In this document: positions 24,736 to 33,409 of the stretch, one piece after another
How positions within the stretch are numbered: the first letter of the stretch is position 1
Layout of the letters: every line of letters starts with the position of its first letter
Assembly: GCF_003443735.1 (NCBI RefSeq)
Contig: NZ_CP031969.1
Coordinates: 744,001-808,000 of the forward strand
Source: Streptomyces sp. CC0208
Lineage (GTDB): Bacteria; Actinomycetota; Actinomycetes; Streptomycetales; Streptomycetaceae
Reading direction: 5' to 3'
Length of the DNA: 64,000 bases
Made by a program: the position numbers and the translations under genes
The notes under the pieces: model-generated
Told to the model about the DNA's origin: nothing
What the model saw: the letters and a program-made list of their open reading frames with translations, nothing else
Databases searched by the model: none

Positions 24736-27119
24736 TGTCCCACCCGCATCGCCTGCGCCTCCCCTCCCCCGCCGGGCCTCCGCTGACCGGGCACCTGCCC
24801 TTCGCGGACGCCCCCGGGGTGCCCGATCCGATCGAGGTCACCAGCCGCTGGCTCACCCGCGGCGGCCGCCCGTGGTTCCCGGTGTCCGGCGAGTTCCACT
24901 ACTCCCGCTACCCCGCCGGGGAGTGGGAGGAGGAGCTGCTGAAGATGAAGGCGGGCGGTGTCACCGCTGTCGCCAGTTACCTCATCTGGATCCACCACGA
25001 GGAGATCGAGGGCCGCGTCCGCTTCGACGGCGACCGCGACCTGCGCCGCTTCGCCGAGCTGTGCGCCCGGCACGGCCTGGACTTCATCCCCCGCGTCGGC
25101 CCCTGGTCGCACGCGGAGGTCCGGGGCGGCGGACTGCCCGACTGGGTGCTGGCCCGCGACTGCGTGCCCCGCACCGACGACCCGGTGTACCTGGACGCCG
25201 TACGCACCTGGTTCGCGGCGATCGCCGAGCAGTTGGACGGCCTCGACCGGGCCCACGGCGGGCCGGTCGTGGCGATCCAGATCGAGAACGAGCTCTACGA
25301 CCAGCCCGGCCACCTGCTGACGCTGAAGCGGATGGCCCAGGAGGCCGGACTGAGCGCGCCCCTGTGGACGTCGACCGCCTGGGGTGGTGTGCAACTCCCG
25401 CCGGACGAACTGCTTCCGCTGTACGGCGGTTACACGGAGGCCTTCTGGACCGAGGCCGACGGCGGCTGGCCCGACACCTGCCGCAAGCACTTCTTCTTCA
25501 CCCACCAGCGCGACGACGAGGGCATCGGATCCGACCTGCGCCCGGTGCGCGTACGCGGCAGCGCGCCCGACGCGTTCGCGGACCGGTTCCCCTGGGCCAC
25601 CTGCGAGTTGGGCGGAGGCATGGCGGTGTCGTACCACCGTCGGCCGTACGTCGACCCCGACGACATCGGCGCGCTCGGCCTCACCAAGATCGGCTGCGGC
25701 TCGGTCTGGCAGGGCTACTACATGTTCCACGGCGGCACCAACCCGGCGGGTGAGCTCAGCACCCTCCAGGAGTCGCACGCCACCGGCTATCCGAACGACC
25801 TGCCCGTGCTGATGTACGACTTCCAGGCCCCGCTCGGCGAGTACGGTCAGTACCGGCGGACCTACCACGAACTTCGGCTCCAGCACCTGCTGTTGGCGGA
25901 CTTCGGGCACCTGATCGCCCCCATGGAGTCCGTACTGCCCGAGCGGCGGCCGGACGGGCAGTTCGACCGGGAGACCCTGCGCTGGGCGGTACGCGGGGAC
26001 GGCACCGCGGGCTTCCTGTTCGTCAACAACCACCAGCCGCACGAGCAGCTGCCGGAGCGCCCCGAGACGTCCTTCACGGTCGACTTTCCTTCAGGCGGAG
26101 GTGAGTTGACCCTGCCCAGCGCTCCCGTCACGGTCCCGAGCGGCGCGTACTTCTGCTGGCCGCTGCGTCTGGACGTGGCCGGTCTGCGGCTGGAGTGGGC
26201 CACCGCCCAGCCGGTGTGCACGGTCGACGTCGACGGCTGTACGGTCCTGGTGCTGGCCGCGACGGACGGCATCGCGCCCGAACTCGCCCTCGACGCGGCC
26301 ACGGTGTCGGCCGTGCGCACGCCCACCGGGGATGTCGTCCCGGCCGGCGACCGGCTGCTGGTGACCGGGCTGCGGCCCGGCACCGACGCCCTCGTGGAGG
26401 TGGACACCGCCGAGGGCGGGAGGGTCGGTCTGCTGGTGCTGGACGCGGCAAGGGCCCGTACCGTCTACCGGGGCGAGGCGTGGGGTGCCGCGCGGCTGGT
26501 GCTGAGCGGGGACGGCGTGGTCTTCGACCGGGACGCGGTACGGCTGCACGGTTCGGGGACGGCGACATCGTTCGCCGTGCTGCCCGCGCCCGAGCGGGCG
26601 CCCGTGGTGGACGGGGTGCGGGCGGAGGCGGTCACGGACGGGGTGTTCACCCGTTACGCGGTCCCGGCGGCGCCGGCCGTCGAGGGCTCCGCGCCCGAGG
26701 TGACCCTCGTGCGGGCCGCCGGGCGCGCCCCCGAGACCGTCACCGGTGTCCTGGGCCGGGCGAGCGCGCCGGCCGACAAGTGGTTCGACACCGTGGCCGC
26801 CGAGTACCACGTCGAGGTGCCGGACGGGCTGCCGCCCGGGACGCTGCTGCGGCTGCACTGGAGCGGGGACGTGGGGCGGGCGTACGTGGGGGACTCGCTG
26901 GTCGCCGACCAGTTCTGGTCCGGGCGGGTCTGGGACATCGGCCTGGACCGGATTCCCGCGGACGCGCTGCGCGCCGAGGGTCTGCGGCTGCGGGTGCTGC
27001 CGCTGCACGCGCAGGCGCCGGTCCATCTGCCCGAGCAGGCGCACGGTGCCCGGGAGACGGCCGCCGTCACGCACGCCGAGTGGATCACCCGGCACACCTG
27101 GTCGGTCCCGGCGGCCTGA
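24735..27119 (+). CDS. Second, divergent GH35-type beta-galactosidase
   Basis: The 794-aa protein keeps the GH35 core: a SGEFHYSRYP opening loop, an acid/base pair in IQIENELYD (E186) and a likely nucleophile in CELGGGMAVSYH. Later blocks differ from the neighbouring enzyme, and a ~350-residue beta-rich C-terminal region follows. The WNLHEP motif of typical GH35 enzymes is replaced by IWIHHEE. The specificity is therefore probably different, for example another beta-galactoside or an arabinogalactan/rhamnogalacturonan side chain (inference). ATG 24735 overlaps the previous stop (TGATG), so the two are coupled. Confidence 0.88.
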   Translation: MSHPHRLRLPSPAGPPLTGHLPFADAPGVPDPIEVTSRWLTRGGRPWFPVSGEFHYSRYPAGEWEEELLKMKAGGVTAVASYLIWIHHEEIEGRVRFDGDRDLRRFAELCARHGLDFIPRVGPWSHAEVRGGGLPDWVLARDCVPRTDDPVYLDAVRTWFAAIAEQLDGLDRAHGGPVVAIQIENELYDQPGHLLTLKRMAQEAGLSAPLWTSTAWGGVQLPPDELLPLYGGYTEAFWTEADGGWPDTCRKHFFFTHQRDDEGIGSDLRPVRVRGSAPDAFADRFPWATCELGGGMAVSYHRRPYVDPDDIGALGLTKIGCGSVWQGYYMFHGGTNPAGELSTLQESHATGYPNDLPVLMYDFQAPLGEYGQYRRTYHELRLQHLLLADFGHLIAPMESVLPERRPDGQFDRETLRWAVRGDGTAGFLFVNNHQPHEQLPERPETSFTVDFPSGGGELTLPSAPVTVPSGAYFCWPLRLDVAGLRLEWATAQPVCTVDVDGCTVLVLAATDGIAPELALDAATVSAVRTPTGDVVPAGDRLLVTGLRPGTDALVEVDTAEGGRVGLLVLDAARARTVYRGEAWGAARLVLSGDGVVFDRDAVRLHGSGTATSFAVLPAPERAPVVDGVRAEAVTDGVFTRYAVPAAPAVEGSAPEVTLVRAAGRAPETVTGVLGRASAPADKWFDTVAAEYHVEVPDGLPPGTLLRLHWSGDVGRAYVGDSLVADQFWSGRVWDIGLDRIPADALRAEGLRLRVLPLHAQAPVHLPEQAHGARETAAVTHAEWITRHTWSVPAA

Positions 27120-27238
27120 CCTGCCGTGAAGCCCCGTGCACCTGCCGGATCCCCGGTCCCGGTCCGCCTATGCTGTGCTCCCCGGGCGGGCCGGGACCGT
27201 TGTACCACCGCCGCCACCACGTCGAGGACACCACCACC

Positions 27239-28303
27239 ATGACTCCAAGCCCCGCCGAGGGAGCCGCACCGAAGGGGCGCAGCCGACGCAACTTCGCCGG
27301 TTCGCGTCCGGTGATGGACGACGTGGCCCGGCTGGCCGGTGTCTCCAAGCAGACCGTCTCCCGGGTGCTCAACGAGCATCCGTCCGTCCGCCCGGAGACC
27401 CGCGAGGCGGTCCTGACGGCCATGCGGACCCTCGGCTACCGGCCCAGCCGCAGCGCCCGTTCGCTGGCCAGCGGACGAACCCGGATGCTCGGGGTGATCA
27501 CCTTCGACGCCGCGCGCTACGGGCCCGCCGCGATCCTCACCGCCATCAACTCCGCGGCCCAGGAGGCCGGTTATCTGCTGAGCTCCATCTCCCTGGACTC
27601 GGCCGAGCGCGACACGGTCGTCGAGGCCGTCGACCGGCTCTCCGCCGAGGGCGCGGACGGCGTGATCGCCATCGCCCCGCAGCTGTGGGTGGGCCACGCT
27701 CTGGCGGACACCCGTCTGGACACCCCGCTGGTGGTGCTGGAGAACGGCTTCGACGCGGAGACCGAGCGGGTCACCGGTGACTCGCGGGAGGGTGCCCGCA
27801 AGGCCACCGAGCACCTGCTGGGGCTCGGCCACCCGACCGTCTGGCACATCGCGGGCCCGAGCGGCTGGACCTCCGCCGACCAGCGTCTGACGAGCTGGCG
27901 CTCCACGCTGGAGGCGGCCGGAGTACCGGTCCCCGAGCCGCTGTTCGGCGACTGGAGCGCCGACTCCGGCTACCACCTGGGCCGCCGGCTGTCCCGGCGC
28001 GCGGACGTCACCGCGGTGTTCGTGTCCAACGACCAGATGGCACTCGGGGCCCTGCACGCCTTCCACGAGGCGGGCCGCTCGGTGCCGGGCGAGATCAGCG
28101 TGGTGGGCTACGACGACATCCCCGAGGCCGCGCATCTGCTTCCGCCGCTGACGACCGTGCGCACCGACTTCGCGGAGATCGGCACCCGGTCCCTGCGGCT
28201 CCTGCTGAGCCGGATCGACGACTCGGCACCTCCGCCGCCCGACTCCCTCGTCCCGGTCGATCTCGTGATCCGCGCGAGCAGCGGGGCGGCGCCGGGGCGC
28301 TGA
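27239..28303 (+). CDS. LacI-family transcriptional regulator (galactoside operon)
   Basis: A 354-aa LacI/GalR repressor. The helix-turn-helix reads VMDDVARLAGVSKQTVSRVLN, followed by the hinge RPSRSARSLASGRT and a periplasmic-binding-protein-like sensor domain (NDQMALGALHAF, VVGYDDIPEAA). It lies 119 nt after the second GH35 gene in the same direction and is the obvious candidate for binding the ATGTTACCGGTAACAT palindrome at the operon start. It has its own short upstream region without that palindrome. Confidence 0.92.
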   Translation: MTPSPAEGAAPKGRSRRNFAGSRPVMDDVARLAGVSKQTVSRVLNEHPSVRPETREAVLTAMRTLGYRPSRSARSLASGRTRMLGVITFDAARYGPAAILTAINSAAQEAGYLLSSISLDSAERDTVVEAVDRLSAEGADGVIAIAPQLWVGHALADTRLDTPLVVLENGFDAETERVTGDSREGARKATEHLLGLGHPTVWHIAGPSGWTSADQRLTSWRSTLEAAGVPVPEPLFGDWSADSGYHLGRRLSRRADVTAVFVSNDQMALGALHAFHEAGRSVPGEISVVGYDDIPEAAHLLPPLTTVRTDFAEIGTRSLRLLLSRIDDSAPPPPDSLVPVDLVIRASSGAAPGR

Positions 28304-28330
28304 GGGCGGTGCCGTCCAGGTCCTGTCGCC

Positions 28331-29314
28331 TCACGAGTCCGTGGATGCCCGGACGATCATGTCGATGGCCAGGGTGCGGGCGGTGCCGCGCGGCGCCTCG
28401 CCGGCGAGTATCCCGCAGAGCAACCGGACGCATTCCGCGCCCATGTGACGGGGTCTCAGGTCGATCGCGGTGATCGGGGGTTCCGCGGTCCGCATCGCCG
28501 CGCTGTCCACGCAGGAGGCCAGCAGCAGGTCCTCGCCCACGACCCGGCCCGCCGACCGGATCTCGGGCAGGACGGCCGCCGCGGCCCCGTCGGCCGCGCA
28601 CACGATCGCGTCGGTCTCCGGCGCCTCGGTGAGCAACTGCCCTACGACGCCGCGGAGCACGTCAGGTGGGGACCCGAACGGCGCTCTACGCAGGAGCTGT
28701 TGGATGCCGTGCTCGGCGCACCAGTGCGCGTAGGTGTGCTGGAGGGTGAGGGCCCAGTCGGCGGTGGAGTCGGAGGTGATGAGCGCGGGTCTGCGGGCGC
28801 CCCTCGCCCGCAGATGGTCGAGGAGTTCCGTCAGGGAGGTCTCGTGGTCGGACCAGATCACGCCGGTGGGCTGTGCGGCGCCGCCGTAGCGCTCGGCCGT
28901 GACGACCGGGAGCCCCGCGCTCATCAGCTGGTCCACGACCGGGTTGTCCGGCATCGGGTCGCACAGGATCAGCCCGTCCACCTGCGGGATGCGGCCGGAG
29001 GACACCAGGGTCACGTTCAGCCCGGCGCGCGCGGCCTGTTCGGCGGCGCCGAACACGAAGGACATGTAGTACTCGGCGCTGGTGAGGAACTCCGGGATGT
29101 GCAGCGCGATGGTGTCCGTCACCGAGGTCCGCAGGCTGCGGGCGCTGCGGTTGGGCGTGTATCCGAGGCGCCGGGCGGTGTCCAGGACGGCCCGGCGGGT
29201 CGCGTCGGACACCCGGCCGTGGCCGCGCAGCGCGTCCGACGCGGTGGTCTTGGAGACGCCCGCCCCACGGGCGACGTCGGCGAGGGTGGCGGACGCGCCG
29301 GGTCCGGTCGGCAT
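28331..29314 (-). CDS. LacI-family transcriptional regulator (aminotransferase-fusion operon)
   Basis: A 327-aa LacI/GalR protein with an N-terminal HTH TLADVARGAGVSKTTASDAL and hinge TPNRSARSLRTSVTD, then a sensor domain. ATG 29314 begins 27 nt after the stop of the 967-aa fusion gene, so the two form an operon. The 16-bp palindrome at 32291-32306, near the operon promoter, is its likely site, implying autoregulation. The ligand is unknown; given the partner it may be a hydroxylated amine or its phosphate (inference). Confidence 0.9.
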   Translation of the reverse strand: MPTGPGASATLADVARGAGVSKTTASDALRGHGRVSDATRRAVLDTARRLGYTPNRSARSLRTSVTDTIALHIPEFLTSAEYYMSFVFGAAEQAARAGLNVTLVSSGRIPQVDGLILCDPMPDNPVVDQLMSAGLPVVTAERYGGAAQPTGVIWSDHETSLTELLDHLRARGARRPALITSDSTADWALTLQHTYAHWCAEHGIQQLLRRAPFGSPPDVLRGVVGQLLTEAPETDAIVCAADGAAAAVLPEIRSAGRVVGEDLLLASCVDSAAMRTAEPPITAIDLRPRHMGAECVRLLCGILAGEAPRGTARTLAIDMIVRASTDS

Positions 29315-29340
29315 GCGGGCGTTCCTGGCCGGCACCCGCC

Positions 29341-32244
29341 TCACCAGCCGTGGGTCAGCACGTCGTCCAGGGCGGCGGCGAACACGTCGGCGCTCCGCCG
29401 GGTCAGGCACAGGGGTGGCTTGATCTTCAGTACGCACTGTCTGTCCGAGGTCGGCTGGACGATCACGCCGAGCTCGCGCAACCGGTCGCAGATCGCGGCG
29501 GTCTCCTCGGTGGCGGGCTCCAGGGTCTCGCGATCCCTGACGAACTCGACGCCCAGATACAGCCCGGAGCCGTGCACCGCGCCGATCAGCGGGTGCCGGG
29601 CGGCGAGTTCCTCCAGCAGCCGCTTCAAGTACCCGCCCGTCTCCAGCGCGTTGTCCTGGAGCCGCTCGTCCCGCAGCACGTCCAGCACGGTCAGTCCGAC
29701 CACGCTGCTGACCGGACTGCCACCGGCCGAGGAGAAGAAGTAGCCCTGGCTGCGGTAGGCGTCGGCGATCTCGCGCCGGGTGATCACCGCGCCCAGCGGG
29801 TGCCCGTTGCCCATCGCCTTGGCGACGGTGACGACGTCCGGTACCACGCCCTGCTGTTCGAACCCCCAGAAGTGGGTGCCGAGTCGGCCGTAGCCGACCT
29901 GCACCTCGTCCGCGATGCACAGACCGCCGGCGGCGCGGGTGGCCTCGTAGACCTCCTGGAGGTAACCGTCCGGGAGGGGAAGGCCGCCCGCGTTGCCGTA
30001 GAAGGGCTCACAGATGAAGGCGGCGAGCCGGTGGCCCTGTGCGGCGAGTTCGGTGATCCGCGCGGCGGCCTCGGGGCCGTACCGCCGTGCCTCGGCGCCG
30101 CGCCGTCGGCCCCGGTAGGAGTTGGGGGCGGCGACGGTGTGGATCCAACTCGGCCGTGAGGAAAGGGCGTTCGGATTGTCCGCGATCGAGGTGGAGACCG
30201 CGTCGCTCGCGTACGTCCATCCGTGGTACGCCTCCTCGACCGAGACGGTGTCCTGCCGTCCCGTCGCCGCCCAGGCCAGGCGCAGGGCGAGGTCCACGGC
30301 CTCGGAGCCGCTGTTGACGAGGAAGACGGTGTCCAGTTCCGCGGGCAGGAGCGCGGTGAGCCGCTCGGAGAGTTCCACCACCGAGCCGTAGTGGAAGCGG
30401 GAGTTGGTGTTGAGGCGCCGCCACTGCCGGTGCACGGCGTCGCTCAGCCCGGGGTGGCCGTGGCCGAGGATGGTCACGTTGTTGAGCATGTCGAGATAGC
30501 CGCGGCCCTGGGTGTCGACGAGGTGGTGGCGCCAGCCGCGTTCGATGCGGGGCGGCTCGTCGTAGTAGTGCTCCTGGACGGTGGCGAAGGCGCGGTCGCG
30601 GCGGTCGAGGAGATCCTTGTCGGCGGACGGCTCCTCCGGGTCCCGCCCGGTGATCAGTGCCGTCGGGTCCGGGCTCACCGCCAGCCAGCCCGCGGCCAGG
30701 TCCGGGGTGGCGAACCGAGGGGGGTGCCGGTCGGCCAGGGTCGACAGCTGGAGGCCGAGGGGGTGCCCGCCGTCCCGCTCGGCGACGGTGCCGAGGCGCC
30801 GGCCGGCGGCGATCGGCCCGGATGCGGCCGGGTCGGCGATGCCGTACAGCCACAGGACCGGTCCCTCGCCGCGCAGCTCGAGCGTGCCATCGGCGTGCCG
30901 GGTGAGCGTGCCCGCCCAGGGCGCGCGCACCTCCAGGGGGTGCGCGAGATGCAGGTCCACTCCGAGGGCGCAGGTCGCCGGGAGGTCCGTGGTGTCGAGC
31001 GTGGTGCGGGTGAGGCGGAACTCGCCGTGCCGGGTACGGGCCGCCGGCCGGCCGGAGGCCAGGGCGGCTTCGGCGTCCGCCTCCAGCCAGCGGCCCGTGT
31101 GCAGGTCGTCGCTCTGCGCCGAGAGGTCGAGCGCCGGAATGTCGTCGGGCAGGTCCGGCAGCATGCGGTGGGCGGGGACGACGGCGACCTGCGGCAGGGG
31201 GCGGCCGAGTGCCTCCCGCAGTTGGGCCGTCATCACCTGCGCCGGGACGGAGACGGCCGACTCGAACATGGCCCACTCCCGGTCCAGGGCGGCGGACGCG
31301 TAGCCGTTGTCCGGGTCCTGGAGGACGTCGTACTGCCCACTGACCACCATGACCGCGGCCCGCAGCACGACGAGCGGCCACAGCGCGGCCGTCTCGCTGT
31401 CGGAGAGGGGGCGTACGGCGTCGAAGGCGCGGACGGCGGGCAGGACGGAGGCGGGCCCGGCGCCGTGGTGATGCAGGACGGAGGTGCAGGTGACGGCGAG
31501 TTCCGCCACGGTCCAGCCGGTGCCGAGGTCCCCGAAGTCGATCACGCCGACGGGCATCCGCCGGCCGTCCTTCGACGTCTCGCAGACGACGTTGTTGTCG
31601 GTGATGTCGCCGTGGACGAACTGGACCGGCAGGTCCTTCGCATGCGGCTCCACGAGGGCGTACGCGGTGCGGGCGGCGCTCAGCACCCGGTCGGCGCGGG
31701 CCCGGTCGGGCCAGTGCGGGGCGAGGGCCTCGACCACGTCGAGGGCGTTGCGCAGGTCCCAGGGCCGGAAGCGGTCGCAGTCGGGGGCGGTGAAGTCGGC
31801 GAGGGCGGCGGCGATCTGCCCGGCGAGTGCACCGAGGCGGGCGACGACGGCGGGGGCGAGATAGCGGCTGTCCATGATCGGCTCACCCGGCACGAAGTGC
31901 AGCAGCCGACAGGAGAGTTCGGCTCCGTCCAGGGGGAAGGGCTGCACCACGTCGCCGTCGGCGCCGGGGATCGCCCGGGGCAACCGGAGGCCGGGGAGCG
32001 CAGCCGCCAGGTGCTCCACGGCGTCGCACTGGGCCCTCAACTCGGCCGTCCCGGTGGCGGGGTTGGCGACTTTGAGGACGTACTCCCCCGCCGCGCCGCG
32101 CACCCGGTAGTTGCGGTCCTGCTGGCTGCCCAGGTCCCGCACGGTGCCCCGCACCCCGAACCGGGCCGCCAGCACGGCGGACGCGGTGGCCTCGTCGATC
32201 GGTGCGACGGGTCGCACCAGCCAGTCCGTGGACGGCAGGCCCAT
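29341..32244 (-). CDS. Kinase / M23-like / class-III aminotransferase-type phospho-lyase fusion
   Basis: A 967-aa three-part protein. Residues ~20-370 form an aminoglycoside-phosphotransferase-like kinase with FVHGDITDNNVV and GVIDFGDLGTGW. Residues ~430-530 resemble a peptidase-M23-like beta fold (VRAPWAGTLTRHADG). Residues ~540-967 are a class-III PLP aminotransferase fold, with the Schiff-base lysine in TVAKAMGNGHPLGA. The two ends resemble hydroxylysine kinase and the phosphoethanolamine/phosphohydroxylysine phospho-lyases, so the enzyme may phosphorylate an amino alcohol and then eliminate phosphate and ammonia (inference). ATG 32244 is chosen because upstream codons are non-conserved. 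Confidence 0.88.
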   Translation of the reverse strand: MGLPSTDWLVRPVAPIDEATASAVLAARFGVRGTVRDLGSQQDRNYRVRGAAGEYVLKVANPATGTAELRAQCDAVEHLAAALPGLRLPRAIPGADGDVVQPFPLDGAELSCRLLHFVPGEPIMDSRYLAPAVVARLGALAGQIAAALADFTAPDCDRFRPWDLRNALDVVEALAPHWPDRARADRVLSAARTAYALVEPHAKDLPVQFVHGDITDNNVVCETSKDGRRMPVGVIDFGDLGTGWTVAELAVTCTSVLHHHGAGPASVLPAVRAFDAVRPLSDSETAALWPLVVLRAAVMVVSGQYDVLQDPDNGYASAALDREWAMFESAVSVPAQVMTAQLREALGRPLPQVAVVPAHRMLPDLPDDIPALDLSAQSDDLHTGRWLEADAEAALASGRPAARTRHGEFRLTRTTLDTTDLPATCALGVDLHLAHPLEVRAPWAGTLTRHADGTLELRGEGPVLWLYGIADPAASGPIAAGRRLGTVAERDGGHPLGLQLSTLADRHPPRFATPDLAAGWLAVSPDPTALITGRDPEEPSADKDLLDRRDRAFATVQEHYYDEPPRIERGWRHHLVDTQGRGYLDMLNNVTILGHGHPGLSDAVHRQWRRLNTNSRFHYGSVVELSERLTALLPAELDTVFLVNSGSEAVDLALRLAWAATGRQDTVSVEEAYHGWTYASDAVSTSIADNPNALSSRPSWIHTVAAPNSYRGRRRGAEARRYGPEAAARITELAAQGHRLAAFICEPFYGNAGGLPLPDGYLQEVYEATRAAGGLCIADEVQVGYGRLGTHFWGFEQQGVVPDVVTVAKAMGNGHPLGAVITRREIADAYRSQGYFFSSAGGSPVSSVVGLTVLDVLRDERLQDNALETGGYLKRLLEELAARHPLIGAVHGSGLYLGVEFVRDRETLEPATEETAAICDRLRELGVIVQPTSDRQCVLKIKPPLCLTRRSADVFAAALDDVLTHGW

Positions 32245-32290
32245 GGGTCCGCTCCGCTCCGCTTCGGCGGCGAGACGCCGCCGCTCCCTT

Positions 32291-32306
32291 GCCGGAACGT
32301 TCCGGC
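32291..32306. promoter_or_regulatory. Perfect LacI-type operator of the fusion/LacI operon
   Basis: GCCGGAACGTTCCGGC is a 16-bp perfect palindrome with the central AACGTT typical of LacI-family sites. It lies about 50 bp upstream of ATG 32244 and just downstream of the predicted -10 box. Confidence 0.7.
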
Positions 32307-32319
32307 ACTTCTTGGGACG

Positions 32320-32349
32320 ACGGTAGGGGGAACCGTGTTCCCTGGTCAA
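32320..32349 (-). promoter_or_regulatory. Predicted promoter of the fusion/LacI operon
   Basis: On the minus strand, -35 TTGACC (32344-32349), an 18-nt spacer and -10 TACCGT (32320-32325). The spacer contains an inverted repeat GGAAC-CGT-GTTCC (32329-32341). Three TTGAC words lie in a row upstream (32344-32370), so the exact -35 is uncertain. Confidence 0.45.
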
Positions 32350-32804
32350 CGCTCCCGGTCAACGTCAACGCTCCTGGTCACCGCGTCTGGTCGGGCGAGC
32401 GGGGCTCGTGACGGGGGCGGACCAGGCGGTCGGGCTTTCCTCGGTCTCACCCGTCACGGTTCACCGGGATTACCCCTGGGGATACGGGTTACCCGCACGA
32501 TGGGTCCCTGGGGAGCCGCGGCGGCGGTTCACGGTGGCTTGTCCCGTGTGTGCCCGCGGTGTGGGGCTGCCGGCACACAGCGGCGTCGGCCCGCTCAGCA
32601 GATTCGAGCGGGCCGACGCGCGCCTTCGCTCATGCTCTCCCGCGTGCGACGCCGGACGCCGTCCTGGACGTTCCCGGCACCGATGTGCCCCGGAGGCGAT
32701 GCGGACCCCGCATTGATGAGTTCCCCGGAACGGGCGTCGTCCCTGCCGGGCCGATCCGCCCGTCCCTCTCCTCTCCACGCGTCGGGCCGTCGCGGCCCCG
32801 GTGG
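32350..32804. other. Intergenic region without a recognisable gene
   Basis: About 455 nt separate the fusion operon promoter from the PAP2 stop. No reading frame shows protein-like composition. The region holds the strong hairpin at 32583-32619 and, around 32471-32493, a paired GGGATTACCC / GGGTTACCC motif. Confidence 0.6.
32583..32619. terminator. Strong intergenic hairpin
   Basis: GCGTCGGCCCGCT and AGCGGGCCGACGC form a 13-bp perfect stem with an 11-nt loop. It could terminate the BrkB-PAP2 transcript about 190 nt after its last stop, or end a small RNA starting further left. Confidence 0.6.
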
Positions 32805-33353
32805 CTAGGGCCAGTGGCGCAGGAGCAGTGCCGGTGCGCGACGCGCGAGCCAGGCGCCGGCCAGGCCGATGGCCGCACCGGCGGCGACATCGCTGGGATA
32901 GTGGGCGCCCGACTGCACCCGTTCGACGGCGACCATGGTGGCCGGCAGGGCGCACAACGCGCCCGCGGCCGGCCAGGTGGGGGCGACGGCGGCGGTGAAG
33001 GCGACCGCGGCCGCCGTGTGCCCGGAGGGGAACGAGGACGAGTCGGGGCGATCGGCGACCTCGTCGTGCGGGATCCACTCCGCGGGCGGCCTGGGACGGC
33101 CGGCCAGTTGCTTGCACACACCGTTCGACACCAGCTGGGCCACGGCCAGGGCCGCCAGTCCGGTGGCCGCCGCCCTGCGGCCCCGCCCCCCGCCCTTCCA
33201 CGCCATCACGGCGGCGGCACCGCACCACAGCTTGGAGCTCTCAGCGGCCTCCTCCACCGCCGACAACACCTTGGCCACACCCGGCGGGATCCGGGAAGCC
33301 GCCCGCCGCGTCAGAGCCCCGTCGACCTCTTGCCCGTCCGTCAACCACCTCAT
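32805..33353 (-). CDS. PAP2-superfamily membrane phosphatase
   Basis: A 182-aa membrane protein with the three phosphatase motifs of the PAP2/undecaprenyl-diphosphatase superfamily: KQLAGRPRP, PSGHTAA and a C-terminal SGAHYPSDV. Three to four helices are visible (AATGLAALAVAQLVSNGV, VAFTAAVAPTWPAAGALCAL, VAAGAAIGLAGAWLA). It would dephosphorylate a lipid phosphate at the membrane. ATG 33353 is preferred; a TTG at 33371 would add six residues. It follows the BrkB gene by 56 nt on the same strand and may share its sigma-B-like promoter. Confidence 0.88.
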   Translation of the reverse strand: MRWLTDGQEVDGALTRRAASRIPPGVAKVLSAVEEAAESSKLWCGAAAVMAWKGGGRGRRAAATGLAALAVAQLVSNGVCKQLAGRPRPPAEWIPHDEVADRPDSSSFPSGHTAAAVAFTAAVAPTWPAAGALCALPATMVAVERVQSGAHYPSDVAAGAAIGLAGAWLARRAPALLLRHWP

Positions 33354-33409
33354 GACCTGCGGTTGTCCCAAGCTCCCCGAGATAAGCAGTCCAAGCCCGG
33401 ATCATTCCG

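Noticed and set aside
23670..27119. A continuous 1149-codon frame across both GH35 genes
   Set aside because: Only the part from 24735 is coding; the earlier part is out of frame with the first GH35 gene.
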